A stretch of DNA of 64,000 nucleotides from Actinomyces culturomici (lineage in GTDB: Bacteria; Actinomycetota; Actinomycetes; Actinomycetales; Actinomycetaceae): positions 418,717-482,716 of the forward strand of contig NZ_LS991316.1 in the NCBI RefSeq assembly GCF_900499005.1, in the 5' to 3' direction. Under the pieces are notes generated by a model. That model had not been told where the DNA came from. It was given only the letters and a program-made list of their open reading frames with translations, and ran no database searches. Every line of letters begins with the position of its first letter. Positions within the stretch are counted from its first letter, which is position 1. The translations under genes were made by a program, and so were the position numbers. Positions 54,716 through 62,945 of the stretch are shown one piece after another.

Positions 54716-56047
54716 GTGCTCGTTGATCTCCTCATGCTCGCGCTGGGCGTGCTCCTCACCGCCGGCACCTTCGTCTTCGTCTCCGCGGAGTTCTCCCTCG
54801 TCGCCCTCGACCAGGCGGTCGTCGAGAAGCGCGCGAGCGCCGGCGACAAGTCGGCCGCCGGAGTCCTCAAGGCGACCCGCTCGCTCTCGACGCAGCTGAG
54901 CGGCGCGCAGGTTGGTATCACGCTGACGACGATCCTCCTCGGCTACACGACTCAGGCCGCCCTCGCCGAACTCCTCGCCGACGGCCTCGGGAGCGTCGGC
55001 GCGGCCGAGGCGATCGCGGCGGGCGCCGCCGCGATCGTCGCCGCGATCCTCGTCAACGCCTTCTCCATGCTCTTCGGCGAGCTCGTCCCGAAGAACCTCG
55101 CCCTCGCGCACCCGCTGCGGACCGCCGGAATGGTGGTCCCCTTCCAGACGGTCTTCACGACCCTCGTCACTCCGATCATCGTCGTCCTCAACGGGACGGC
55201 GAACGCCGTCCTGCGCCTCCTCGGGATCGAGCCCCAGGAGGAGATCTCCTCGGCGCGTTCGGCCTCCGAGCTCGCCGCGATGGTCCGTCACAGCGCCCAG
55301 GAGGGGACGATCGACACCTCGACCGCCTCCCTCCTCACGAACTCGATCAGGATCTCCGAGCTCACGGCCGTCGACGTCATGACGGACCGGGGGCGCCTGC
55401 ACGTCCTCGACTCCGACGCCTCCGCCGCCGACGTCGTCGCCCTCTCCCACGAGACCGGGCACTCGCGCTTCCCCGTCATCGGGGAGGACCTCGACGACAT
55501 CGTCGGCATCGTCTCCCTGCGCCGCGCGATCGCCGTTCCCTTCGAACGGCGCGCGGAGGTCCCCGTCGTCTCCGTGTCCCTCATGGCCGACGCGCCGTCG
55601 GTTCCCGAGACCGCGCCGATCGGGCCGCTCATGGTCCAGCTCCGCGACGAGGGGCTTCAAATGGCGGTCGTCGTCGACGAGTACGGCGGGGTCTCCGGCG
55701 TCGTCACCCTGGAGGACGTCGTCGAGGAGATCGTCGGCGAGGTCTCCGACGAGCACGACGGCCGCCGCCTCGGAATCCGCACGCGCGCGGACGGCGCGCT
55801 CCTCGTCCCGGGAACGCTCCGCCCCGACGAGCTCTTCGAGCGGACGGGCGTGGCCCTCCCCGAGGACGGCGCCTACGACACGATCGCCGGACTCGTCATG
55901 TCCGAGCTCGGGCGCGTCGCCCAGGTCGGCGACACCGCGTGGGCGCAGGGCTCGAGCCTCGAGGTCGTCGCCATGCAGGGCCGGCGGATCACCCTCATCG
56001 CGATCGTCCCGCCCCCCGAGGCCGACGACGAGGAGGTCGAGCTGTGA
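54716..56047 (+). CDS. CNNM/CorC-type (hemolysin C-like) membrane protein 1
   Basis: The 443-residue protein has an N-terminal CNNM (DUF21) domain with about four membrane segments (LLMLALGVLLTAGTFVFVSAEFSLV, FGELVPKNLALAHP), two CBS repeats (residues about 210-335) and a C-terminal CorC/HlyC domain. Such proteins are associated with magnesium or cobalt efflux. The GTG at 54716 is set by GAGGAG five bases upstream. It overlaps the second CNNM gene by GTGA; the adjacent pair is common in actinobacteria and may form a heteromer. Confidence 0.9.
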   Translation: MLVDLLMLALGVLLTAGTFVFVSAEFSLVALDQAVVEKRASAGDKSAAGVLKATRSLSTQLSGAQVGITLTTILLGYTTQAALAELLADGLGSVGAAEAIAAGAAAIVAAILVNAFSMLFGELVPKNLALAHPLRTAGMVVPFQTVFTTLVTPIIVVLNGTANAVLRLLGIEPQEEISSARSASELAAMVRHSAQEGTIDTSTASLLTNSIRISELTAVDVMTDRGRLHVLDSDASAADVVALSHETGHSRFPVIGEDLDDIVGIVSLRRAIAVPFERRAEVPVVSVSLMADAPSVPETAPIGPLMVQLRDEGLQMAVVVDEYGGVSGVVTLEDVVEEIVGEVSDEHDGRRLGIRTRADGALLVPGTLRPDELFERTGVALPEDGAYDTIAGLVMSELGRVAQVGDTAWAQGSSLEVVAMQGRRITLIAIVPPPEADDEEVEL

Positions 56048-57111
56048 ACGCCGCCTGGGGCCTCGGGATCACCGTCCTCCTCCTCGCCCTCAACGCCTTC
56101 TTCGTCGCCGGCGAGTTCGCGACGACCTCGACCCGTCGATCCCAGATCGAGCCTCTGCGCGCCGAGGACGCCCGCGGCTCCGCGCAGGCGCTGCACGCCC
56201 TCGAGCACGTCTCCCTCATGCTCGCGATCTGCCAGCTCGGCGTCACGGTCGCCTCGACGACCCTCGGCGTCGTCGCCGAACCCGCCATCGCGCGCCTCGT
56301 CGAGGCCCCCCTCGAGAGCATCGGCGCCCCGCCCTCGACGAGCCACGTCGTCGGCTTCGCCCTCGCCCTCACCCTCGTCCTCTTCCTCCACGTCGTCTTC
56401 GGCGAGATGGTCCCGAAGAACGTCTCGATCGCGAACCCGGCGCGGATGCTCCTCCTCCTCGCCCCGCCCCTCGTCGCGATCGGCCACGTCGTCCGCCCGA
56501 TCATCCACGCGATGGACGCGATGGCGAACTGGTTCCTCCGCCTGCGCGGAGTCGAGCCGAAGGCGGAGATCGCCGCGACCTTCACCGCCGAGGAGGTCGC
56601 CTCGATCGTCGAGCTCAGCGCCGCCGAGGGCACGCTGAGCGACGACCTCGGACTCCTGACCGGCACCCTCGAGTTCTCCGAGGAGACCGCGGGGTCGGCG
56701 ATGGTCCCCCTCGACGACCTCGTCGTCCTGCCCGCCGACACGACGCCGGCGCGCGTCGAGCGCGAGGTCGCGGTCACCGGCTTCTCCCGCTTCCCGATCG
56801 TCGATGAGACCGGCGCGATCATCGGCTACCTCCACCTCAAGGACGTCCTCTACGCGGACGCCGCCGAGCGCGAGGAACCGGTGACTCCCTGGCGCATCCG
56901 GCGCATGGGCACGGTCCACGCGGGCGACGAGGTCGAGGACGCGCTGCGCCACATGCAGCGGACCGGCTCCCACTGCGCCCTCGTCGCCGATGATCTCGGG
57001 GAGGTCCTCGGCGTGCTCTTCCTCGAGGACGTCCTCGAGGAGCTCGTCGGCGAGGTCCGCGACTCCCTCCAGCGCGACGATCTCGCGCGGGAGAGGGACG
57101 AGGACCGCTGA
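56044..57111 (+). CDS. CNNM/CorC-type membrane protein 2
   Basis: The 355-residue paralogue of the preceding protein has a CNNM domain (LNAFFVAGEFATTS, FGEMVPKNVSIANP) and two CBS repeats but ends soon after them, lacking the C-terminal CorC domain. The shorter form suggests it pairs with the longer partner. It starts with GTG overlapping the upstream stop by four bases, implying coupled translation. Ion specificity cannot be read from sequence. Confidence 0.9.
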   Translation: MNAAWGLGITVLLLALNAFFVAGEFATTSTRRSQIEPLRAEDARGSAQALHALEHVSLMLAICQLGVTVASTTLGVVAEPAIARLVEAPLESIGAPPSTSHVVGFALALTLVLFLHVVFGEMVPKNVSIANPARMLLLLAPPLVAIGHVVRPIIHAMDAMANWFLRLRGVEPKAEIAATFTAEEVASIVELSAAEGTLSDDLGLLTGTLEFSEETAGSAMVPLDDLVVLPADTTPARVEREVAVTGFSRFPIVDETGAIIGYLHLKDVLYADAAEREEPVTPWRIRRMGTVHAGDEVEDALRHMQRTGSHCALVADDLGEVLGVLFLEDVLEELVGEVRDSLQRDDLARERDEDR

Positions 57112-57229
57112 GGATGTGATCCCGGGCCCGAAGCCTGTCAACACCTGGCAGGCCGTGCCCGCTTCGGTGTATTTTCGAGGGCGGTGCGGCCGTTCGGCCG
57201 CGAAGAGCGTCGATGTCGAGGAGAACGGC

Positions 57230-58081
57230 TTGTCCGACCAGCAGCCCGCGTGCCCGTACCCGTCGCGTCGAGAACTGCGCTCCCGCGTCGAAGCCGAGCA
57301 CCGCGAACAGGCTCCGTCGCGCGCCCCCCGCCCCAACCGGCGCGGCGCCCTCAAAGTCGGACTCCTCGCCTCCCTCGCCGCGATGACCGTCGCCGTCCCG
57401 CTCTCCGGGTTCGTCGGCGCGAACTCCTCCGTCGAACTCCCGGCCCGAGCCCCCGGCGCCGTCGCCGGGTCCTCCTGGGCGAACGGCGAGGTCCTCGCCG
57501 CCTCGACGGCGCTTGAGGGCTCGCAGACCGCCGCCTCGCGCGCCCGCGTGCGCGCGCCCCTCACGCTCACCACCTGCCTTCCGTCGGGCGAGTCGGCGAA
57601 CGGCGACCGCGCCGTCACCGTCGATCCGACGACCATCTACTGGCCGCTCCCGCAGGGCTCCTTCGAGATCACCTCGCCCTTCTCCATGCGCGTCTCGCCG
57701 ATCTCGGGGCAACTCCTCATGCACGAGGGCATCGACATGTCCGCCCCGATGGGCACGCCCATCCATTCGGTCTACTCCGGCGTCGTCGTCGAGGTCTCGG
57801 AGAATTCGCACTCGGGCGCCCTCGTGAAGATCAAGCACACGCGAGACGACGGCTCGGTCTTCTACACGATGTACCTCCACCAGTACATGAACGAGATCCT
57901 CGTGAAGGAGGGGCAGACGGTCGAGGCCGGGCAGAGGATCGGCGCCGTCGGCTCGAACGGCTGGTCGACCGGCCCGCACCTTCACTTCGAGGTCCACGAC
58001 TCCAACGATCAGCCCGTCGATCCGCAGGCCTGGCTCGCGGACGAGAACGCGATCTACATCGGCGAACAGGCCTGCTCATGA
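57230..58081 (+). CDS. M23-family peptidoglycan endopeptidase
   Basis: The 283-residue protein has a long basic cytoplasmic tail, a signal/anchor helix (LKVGLLASLAAMTVAVPLSGFV) near residue 45 and a C-terminal LytM/M23 domain with the zinc ligands in MHEGIDM (His and Asp) and GPHLHFEVH. It should cut peptide cross-links outside the cell. The TTG start at 57230 is chosen because GAGGAG lies six bases upstream; other starts upstream fall inside the CNNM gene. The stop overlaps the next gene's ATG. AT-rich TATTTT at 57170 could be its -10 box. Confidence 0.85.
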   Translation: MSDQQPACPYPSRRELRSRVEAEHREQAPSRAPRPNRRGALKVGLLASLAAMTVAVPLSGFVGANSSVELPARAPGAVAGSSWANGEVLAASTALEGSQTAASRARVRAPLTLTTCLPSGESANGDRAVTVDPTTIYWPLPQGSFEITSPFSMRVSPISGQLLMHEGIDMSAPMGTPIHSVYSGVVVEVSENSHSGALVKIKHTRDDGSVFYTMYLHQYMNEILVKEGQTVEAGQRIGAVGSNGWSTGPHLHFEVHDSNDQPVDPQAWLADENAIYIGEQACS

Positions 58082-58896
58082 TGCCCGTCTCCTCGCGCGT
58101 CGGCCCGCTCGTCCTCGCCCATCGGGGCGGCGACGAGGAGGCGTCGGAGAACTCCCTCGAGGCCTTCGCCAGCGCCCACCGCCTCGGCATCCGGCATATC
58201 GAGACCGACGTCCACCTCACCGCCGACGGATACGTCGTCATCAGCCACGACCCGACCGTCGACCGCTGCTTCGACGGAACCGGGGCGATCGCCGATCTCA
58301 CCTGGCGCGAGATCTCGCGGCTCCGGGACTCCCAGGGCCACCCGATGGCGCTCCTCGCGCAGGCCCTCGAGGCGTTCCCCGACATGTACTTCAACATCGA
58401 TGCGAAGGCCGCCGGCGTCGAGGGTCCGCTCCTCAAGGTCCTCGAGGAGCACTCGGCGCTCGATCGCGTCGTCCTCGCGTCCTTCTCCGAGTCGCGACTG
58501 CGCTGGATCCGCGAGCGGACCGGCGCCCGCGTCGCGACTTCGATCGGCGTCGACGCCGTCGTCCGGCTCGTCGCCGCCGCGAAGACTGCGACCGCTCCAA
58601 AGCTTTGGCGCGTCCCCGGCGCCCATCAGGGCGTCGTCGCCGCGCAGGTGCCCGTGACCTACGGGCTGCTCACCGTCGTCGACCGCCGCTTCGTCGCCGC
58701 CGCCCACACCGCCGGACTCGCGGTCCACGTGTGGACCGTCGACGAGCCGGAGGAGGTCCTCGCCCTCGTCGGACTCGGAGTCGACGGCCTCGTGACGAAC
58801 AAGCCGCGCCTCGTTCGCGATCTGCTCGCCGAGCGCGGCCTGTGGGAGGAGCCCGCGGCGCCCGGCGAGACGGGGCGCCAACTGCCGCGCGATTGA
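58078..58896 (+). CDS. Glycerophosphodiester phosphodiesterase
   Basis: The 272-residue protein has GDPD signatures: LAHRGGDEEASENSLEAF (catalytic His-Arg, Glu and Asn), IETDVHLTADG and a second catalytic-side HDPTVDR, on a TIM-barrel. It hydrolyses glycerophosphodiesters to glycerol 3-phosphate. No signal peptide, so cytoplasmic; some relatives act on teichoic or lipoteichoic material, which would suit the wall genes here, but this is inference. Two ATGs in tandem (58078 and 58081) overlap the M23 gene stop, giving coupling. Confidence 0.9.
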   Translation: MMPVSSRVGPLVLAHRGGDEEASENSLEAFASAHRLGIRHIETDVHLTADGYVVISHDPTVDRCFDGTGAIADLTWREISRLRDSQGHPMALLAQALEAFPDMYFNIDAKAAGVEGPLLKVLEEHSALDRVVLASFSESRLRWIRERTGARVATSIGVDAVVRLVAAAKTATAPKLWRVPGAHQGVVAAQVPVTYGLLTVVDRRFVAAAHTAGLAVHVWTVDEPEEVLALVGLGVDGLVTNKPRLVRDLLAERGLWEEPAAPGETGRQLPRD

Positions 58897-58922
58897 GCGC
58901 CCCGCTTCGTCGTCGGTCCGAA

Positions 58923-58940
58923 GGCCGCGCCTTCGCGGCC
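58923..58940. terminator. Hairpin between convergent GDPD and nhaD genes
   Basis: GGCCGCG-CCTT-CGCGGCC lies 26 bases after the GDPD stop and 5 bases before the nhaD stop. It is a plausible bidirectional terminator without a U-tract. Confidence 0.5.
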
Positions 58941-58945
58941 CGCCG

Positions 58946-60355
58946 CTACTCCTCCGAGGCCCTCGCCGCTTCGAGGCCGCGCGCCTTGACGACGCGGTAG
59001 GCCGCGAGAGCGATGAGCGCCGCGGTGACGAGGAGTCCGCAGACGTGGGAGATCGTCGACTCCGCGATGAAGAGGAGGCACATCGCGGCGAGGATCGGGA
59101 CGAGGAATTCGAAGGCGCGGACGACGTATCCGCCGAAGCTCGGCATCGGGACGCCGTCGGCGTCGGCGACCGACTTCACCATGAAGTTCGGACCGTTGCC
59201 GATGTAGGTGATCGCGCCGCAGAGGACCGCGCCGAGCGCGATCGGGACGAGGAAGTACTCGGGGACTCCCGCGACGAGCGTCCCCTCGCCGCCGAGCGCC
59301 TTGCCCATCTCGAAGAAGGTCGCGTAGGTCGGCGCGTTGTCGAGGACCGAGGAGAGCGACCCGGTGAAGAGGAAGAAGGTGACGCGGTTGAGGGGGAGCG
59401 AGGGGGCGACCTGCTCGAGGTAGCGCAGCGCCGGGGCCATCGTCGCGAAGATGCCGATGAACAGCGTGGCGACCTCGGCGATCGGCCCCCAGGTGAAGGC
59501 GTTCTCCTCGAAGCGGACCTTCTTGTCCCCGATCCGGTAGGAGATCGCCGCGGCGGCGAGCATGACGAGCTCGCGCCAGGGGACGAGTTCGGCGCCGTGG
59601 GCCTCCCCGGCGGCGACGAGCTCGCCGTCCCACGAGGGGATGAACGCGACGGCGATGATGACGACGGCGAAGAGGAGGAGGTTGAGGCGCCCGCGCAGGC
59701 GCAGCGGCGTGATCTCGGCGGAGTCGCGCGCGATGTCGGCCTTCGACTCCGAGGCGTAGCGGACCGAGTCGATCGAATAGTACGTGCCGAGGAGCAGGAC
59801 GAGGACGAAGAGCCACTCCTTCCAGAGGCGCAGCGTCCAGAGGAAGGGCACGCCGCGCAGGAATCCGAGGAAGAGGGGCGGGTCGCCGAGCGGGGTGAGG
59901 AGGCCGCCGCAGTTCGCGACGACGAAGATCGTGAAGAGGACCGTGTGGACGCGGTGCTCGCGCTCCTTGTTCGTCGCGAGGAGCGGTCGGATGAGGAGCA
60001 TCGCGGCGCCCGTCGTCCCGATGAAGGACGCGAGGACGCCGCCGATCGCGAGGAAGATCGTGTTGTTCCGCGGCGTCGCCCGGATGTCGCCCTCGAGGTG
60101 GACGCCGCCGGAGATGACGAAGAGCGCGAAGAGGAGCGCGATGAACTGGAGGTACTCGATCGCCGTGGCGACGAGCGCCCCGGTCCCCGCCATGGAGAGC
60201 ATGAAGAGCGACGTCGGGATGCCGAGGACGAGCGCGACGAGGAGCTGGCTGCTCCGCTTCTCCCACCAGTGCTCCGTCGCCGGGATGATCGGGAGGAGCG
60301 CGATGCAGGCGAGCATCGCGGCGAAGGGGAGGAGCGACCACCACTGGAAGGTCAT
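58946..60355 (-). CDS. nhaD: NhaD-type sodium:proton antiporter
   Basis: The 469-residue membrane protein has about twelve helices and the ion-transporter superfamily signature of NhaD: the IGTTGAAMLLIRPLL hairpin, NCGGLLTPLGDPPLFLGFL, SSVLDNAPTYATF and ITYIGNGPNFMVKSVA. It exchanges Na+ (or Li+) for protons at the cytoplasmic membrane. The ATG at 60355 is preceded by CAGGAA; a TACCCT -10-like box at 60406-60411 on the minus strand is possible. Transcription is divergent from the DUF1648 gene. Confidence 0.92.
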   Translation of the reverse strand: MTFQWWSLLPFAAMLACIALLPIIPATEHWWEKRSSQLLVALVLGIPTSLFMLSMAGTGALVATAIEYLQFIALLFALFVISGGVHLEGDIRATPRNNTIFLAIGGVLASFIGTTGAAMLLIRPLLATNKEREHRVHTVLFTIFVVANCGGLLTPLGDPPLFLGFLRGVPFLWTLRLWKEWLFVLVLLLGTYYSIDSVRYASESKADIARDSAEITPLRLRGRLNLLLFAVVIIAVAFIPSWDGELVAAGEAHGAELVPWRELVMLAAAAISYRIGDKKVRFEENAFTWGPIAEVATLFIGIFATMAPALRYLEQVAPSLPLNRVTFFLFTGSLSSVLDNAPTYATFFEMGKALGGEGTLVAGVPEYFLVPIALGAVLCGAITYIGNGPNFMVKSVADADGVPMPSFGGYVVRAFEFLVPILAAMCLLFIAESTISHVCGLLVTAALIALAAYRVVKARGLEAARASEE

Positions 60356-60490
60356 GGGATTCCTGTCCGTCGACGAAGCGGCGCGCGATCTGCGCGGGAC
60401 TTCCGTCAGGGTACCGCCGCCTCCTCGTCCCCGGTGGGGGCGTCCGTCCCAATCTCCTCCCGTCGCGGGCGCCCGGCCCCGGCCTCGTCC

Positions 60491-60579
60491 GCGATCCCCG
60501 CGCCGGCGGGACCGCGCCACGGCCCCCAAGTCGACGCCGACCTCATGCACCCGCGATCCTCGCGCCGGCGGGACCGCGC
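60491..60579 (+). repeat. Pair of 27-base direct repeats
   Basis: The 27 bases at 60491-60517, starting GCGATCCCCGCGCCGGCGGG, recur at 60553-60579 with a single mismatch. They lie in the 273-base region between nhaD and the DUF1648 gene, where no other feature beyond a TAGCGT box (60585-60590) is seen. Purpose unknown. Confidence 0.75.
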
Positions 60580-60628
60580 GGGTATAGCGTGACGGCGAGG
60601 GGCGCCCGCCCCGCGAAAGGCAGCCGCG

Positions 60629-61783
60629 ATGCGCGTCGCTCTCGTCCTCGGAGTGTCCTCGCTCCTCTTCGGGCTCGTCCTCGCCGTCGTCCCCGAGCTC
60701 TCCGATCGTTCGCGGCCACTCGGCGCGGCGGTTCCCGCCGATCGGCTCGGGGATCCCGCGGTCCGTCGCGCTCTTCGGACCTGGAGGATCGGGTGCCTCG
60801 TCCTCGCGCTCGCGGTCTTCGGGGCGGTCCTCGCCCTCGGCGCTGCGACCGGAGGCGAGGGTCTCGGGCGCTGGTACGTCCTCCTCCTCTTCGCTCAGCT
60901 CGCCGCCTCCCTTCTCCTCTGGACGAGGGCGAGGCGGGGCGTCGTCGAGGCGAAGAGGAGGGGCTCCTGGTTCGCCGGGCCGGGCAGTGCGGCCCGTGCG
61001 GACGTTCGTCGTCCTGGCGGCGTCGGACGGGAAGGGCGTCGGGCAGACCGAAGCGCCCGGGCCCGCGGTGAAGACTCTTCGCGCGGGGGCTCGGGGCGTG
61101 CGCCCGACCGCGCACCCGCGATCGGAACGCTTCTCTGGTTCGGGGCCGCGCTCATCGTCCTCCTCGTCTCCGGCGTCGTCCTCTTCGCGAACTACGCGGC
61201 CCTGCCCGATCCGTTCCCCACGCACTGGGGCGCGAATGGCGTCGCCGACGCGTGGACGGCGAAAACGCCGCTCGCGGTCGCCGGTTCGCTGCTCGTCGGA
61301 ACGGGGCTACTGGCTCTCCTCGGGCTCGTCGCCTGGGCGGTGCGCCGGTCCGCGGCCGGGCTCGATCCGCGTCAGGCGGCCCGCACGCGCCTGGGGGAGC
61401 GGGCAATGGGTCCCCTCGCCTTCGCGATGGCGCTCGTCTTCGCGCTCGTCTCGCTCCTCCCGTTCTTCCGGGCGGAGCGAGCGGGGACCGCCGTGCTCAT
61501 CGTCTCCCTCGTCCCGATCGCGCTCGTCCTCGCCTGGCTGATCGTCGCGTCGCTGCGCCTCGGTCGGCGCGAGGCGGCTGGGACGGACGGGGCGGAGTCG
61601 GACGACGACGCGCACTGGCTCGGCGGGCTCGTCTATTCGAATCCGGCGGACTCTCGGCTCCTCGTCCCCAAGCGCGCGGGCGTCGGGATGACGCTCAATG
61701 TCGGGCATCCGGGCGGGCTGGCGCTCGCGATCGGCCTCCTCGCGCTCGTCGTCGTCGCCGTGGTCCTGCCCTTCGCGCTCTGA
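60629..61783 (+). CDS. DUF1648/DUF5808 membrane protein
   Basis: The 384-residue protein has about eight membrane helices. After helix 4 comes the DUF1648 segment LPDPFPTHWGANGVADAW, and near the C-terminus the DUF5808 segment DDDAHWLGGLVYSNPADSRLLVPKR, followed by a last helix. Similar proteins include the SdpI-type immunity/signal-transduction family, but no toxin genes are adjacent, so no immunity role can be claimed. A charged, low-complexity cytoplasmic insert occupies residues 110-160. Transcribed alone. Confidence 0.72.
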   Translation: MRVALVLGVSSLLFGLVLAVVPELSDRSRPLGAAVPADRLGDPAVRRALRTWRIGCLVLALAVFGAVLALGAATGGEGLGRWYVLLLFAQLAASLLLWTRARRGVVEAKRRGSWFAGPGSAARADVRRPGGVGREGRRADRSARARGEDSSRGGSGRAPDRAPAIGTLLWFGAALIVLLVSGVVLFANYAALPDPFPTHWGANGVADAWTAKTPLAVAGSLLVGTGLLALLGLVAWAVRRSAAGLDPRQAARTRLGERAMGPLAFAMALVFALVSLLPFFRAERAGTAVLIVSLVPIALVLAWLIVASLRLGRREAAGTDGAESDDDAHWLGGLVYSNPADSRLLVPKRAGVGMTLNVGHPGGLALAIGLLALVVVAVVLPFAL

Positions 61784-61822
61784 CCGCGCGTGAGAGGGAG
61801 AAGGCTCGTGGGCGGCGCGATC

Positions 61823-61962
61823 AACGGCACCCTAATGGGATTTGAGGTGCCGTTGGAGCGGTTGGGGTGGAGGGGGAGGGGGCGTTTCTGGTCGTAACGG
61901 CACCCCAATGGGATTTGGGGTGGCGTTGGAGCGGTTGGGGTGGAGATGGAGGGGGAGGGGGC
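61823..61962 (+). repeat. Two tandem 61-67-base repeats with internal stem
   Basis: The units at 61823-61883 and 61896-61962 are about 92% alike over their length. Each begins AACGGCACC and has ATGGGATTTG, GTTGGAGCGGTTGGGGTGGA and GGGGGAGGGGGC in the same order. In the first unit AACGGCACC pairs with GGTGCCGTT across 14 bases. G-rich runs at the unit ends could form quadruplexes. No coding potential is credible. The block lies between the DUF1648 gene and tRNA-Arg. Confidence 0.8.
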
Positions 61963-62041
61963 ATGAGCCGTTGGGCGTCTGCGGCCGGCGCGGACAACGA
62001 AGTTCCCGAGCGCGTGGAGCACGCCCGAGGACTTCACTCGG

Positions 62042-62114
62042 TGCCCCGAACAGGATTCGAACCTGCGACCTTTCGCTCCGGAGGCGAACGCTCTATCCAC
62101 TGAGCTATCGGGGC
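62042..62114 (-). tRNA. tRNA-Arg (anticodon CCG)
   Basis: The 73-base minus-strand gene folds as a standard tRNA: acceptor GCCCCGA paired with TCGGGGC, D-stem GCTC/GAGC, anticodon stem TTCGC/GCGAA with loop CTCCGGA (anticodon CCG, reading CGG), T-stem GCAGG/CCTGT with TTCGAAT loop, and discriminator A. CCA is not encoded, as usual in actinobacteria. Confidence 0.96.
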
Positions 62115-62214
62115 CGACGGTCGGCCAGTCTAGCAGGGCGCGCGCCCATCCGACGAACGCGCTCCGCCCTCGTCGTGGGCCGTTCGCCCCGCTCCCTGAG
62201 GTCGTGACGGGTGT

Positions 62215-62220
62215 CATACT
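62215..62220 (+). promoter_or_regulatory. -10 box (CATACT) for rpiB
   Basis: CATACT lies 40 bases before the rpiB ATG, and AAGGAAGG is the ribosome site. No clear -35 box is present. Confidence 0.45.
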
Positions 62221-62260
62221 GGAGGGGCTGATCGAAATCGTCACCCAAGGAAGGGCATCA

Positions 62261-62716
62261 ATGCGCGTTCACATCGGAACCGATCACGCCGGCTACGAAC
62301 TCAAGGAGCAGGTCGTCGCCCACCTGCGCGAGGCCGGCTACGACGTCGTCGACCACGGCGCACACGAATACGACTCCCTCGACGACTACTCGCCGTTCTG
62401 CCTCGAGGCGGCCGAGGCCGTCGTCGCCGAGCCCGGCTCGCTCGGCGTGGTCATCGGCGGTTCGGGCAACGGCGAGCAGATGGCCGCCAATCGCGTGAAG
62501 GGCGTCCGCGCGGCGCTCGTGTGGAACGACTCGACGGCGCGCCTCGCCCGCGAGCACAACAACGCGAACGTCGTCTCGGTCGGCGCCCGCCAGCACACCG
62601 TCGAGGAGTGCCTCGCCTTCATCGACGCCTTCCTCGAGACCCCCTTCTCCGAGGACGAGCGCCACCAGCGCCGCATCTCCCTCATGGACGAGTATGAGGA
62701 GGCGCACCGCAAGTAG
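62261..62716 (+). CDS. rpiB: Ribose-5-phosphate isomerase B
   Basis: The 151-residue RpiB/LacAB-family protein interconverts ribose 5-phosphate and ribulose 5-phosphate in the pentose phosphate pathway. It shows GTDHAGYELKEQV, the GGSGNGEQMAANRVKGVRAAL active-site region and REHNNANVVSVGAR. The SGNGEQ form, without the Cys of the E. coli enzyme, matches the actinobacterial type that uses a glutamate as base. RBS AAGGAAGG precedes the ATG. A terminator follows the stop. Confidence 0.94.
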   Translation: MRVHIGTDHAGYELKEQVVAHLREAGYDVVDHGAHEYDSLDDYSPFCLEAAEAVVAEPGSLGVVIGGSGNGEQMAANRVKGVRAALVWNDSTARLAREHNNANVVSVGARQHTVEECLAFIDAFLETPFSEDERHQRRISLMDEYEEAHRK

Positions 62717-62733
62717 GCGCGTCGCACTCGTCG

Positions 62734-62766
62734 GGGCCCTTCCGGATCGTTCCGGGAGGGCCCTTT
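62734..62766 (+). terminator. Terminator after rpiB
   Basis: A stem of GGGCCCT/AGGGCCC extended by CCGGA/TCCGG (one G-T pair) around a four-base loop is followed by TTT. It ends 18 to 50 bases after the rpiB stop. Confidence 0.85.
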
Positions 62767-62840
62767 CGCGTTCGGCCGTCGGTTCGCCTTCCGGTCCTCG
62801 GATCGACGAGGCCGGGGCGGTGCGTCCAACGGGCGGGGAG

Positions 62841-62878
62841 ATCCCCTCGACGCGCGAACGTGATGCTCTCGGTGAGGG
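62841..62878 (+). repeat. Dispersed palindromic repeat, copy E
   Basis: The element reads ATCCCCTCGACGCGCGAACG then TGATGCTCTCGGTGAGGG, nearly identical to the copy at 49729-49769. It lies between the rpiB terminator and the end of mntH. Confidence 0.8.
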
Positions 62879-62945
62879 CGTGCGGGCAGTGGATCCGGAG
62901 GCGCGAAGGCGCGATGGTGCGAAGGTGCGGAGTCGAGGAGGGGTT

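Noticed and set aside
57112-57180. c-di-AMP (ydaO) riboswitch before the M23 peptidase gene
   Set aside because: CCCGAAGCCTGTCAACACC followed by TGGCAGGC recalls part of the ydaO 3' region, but the 5' half would have to lie inside the CNNM coding sequence and the -10-like TATTTT is downstream of it. Not enough to call.
62042-62114. Integrated element attached to tRNA-Arg
   Set aside because: No integrase and no repeat of the tRNA 3' end in the flanks; both neighbours look like core genes.
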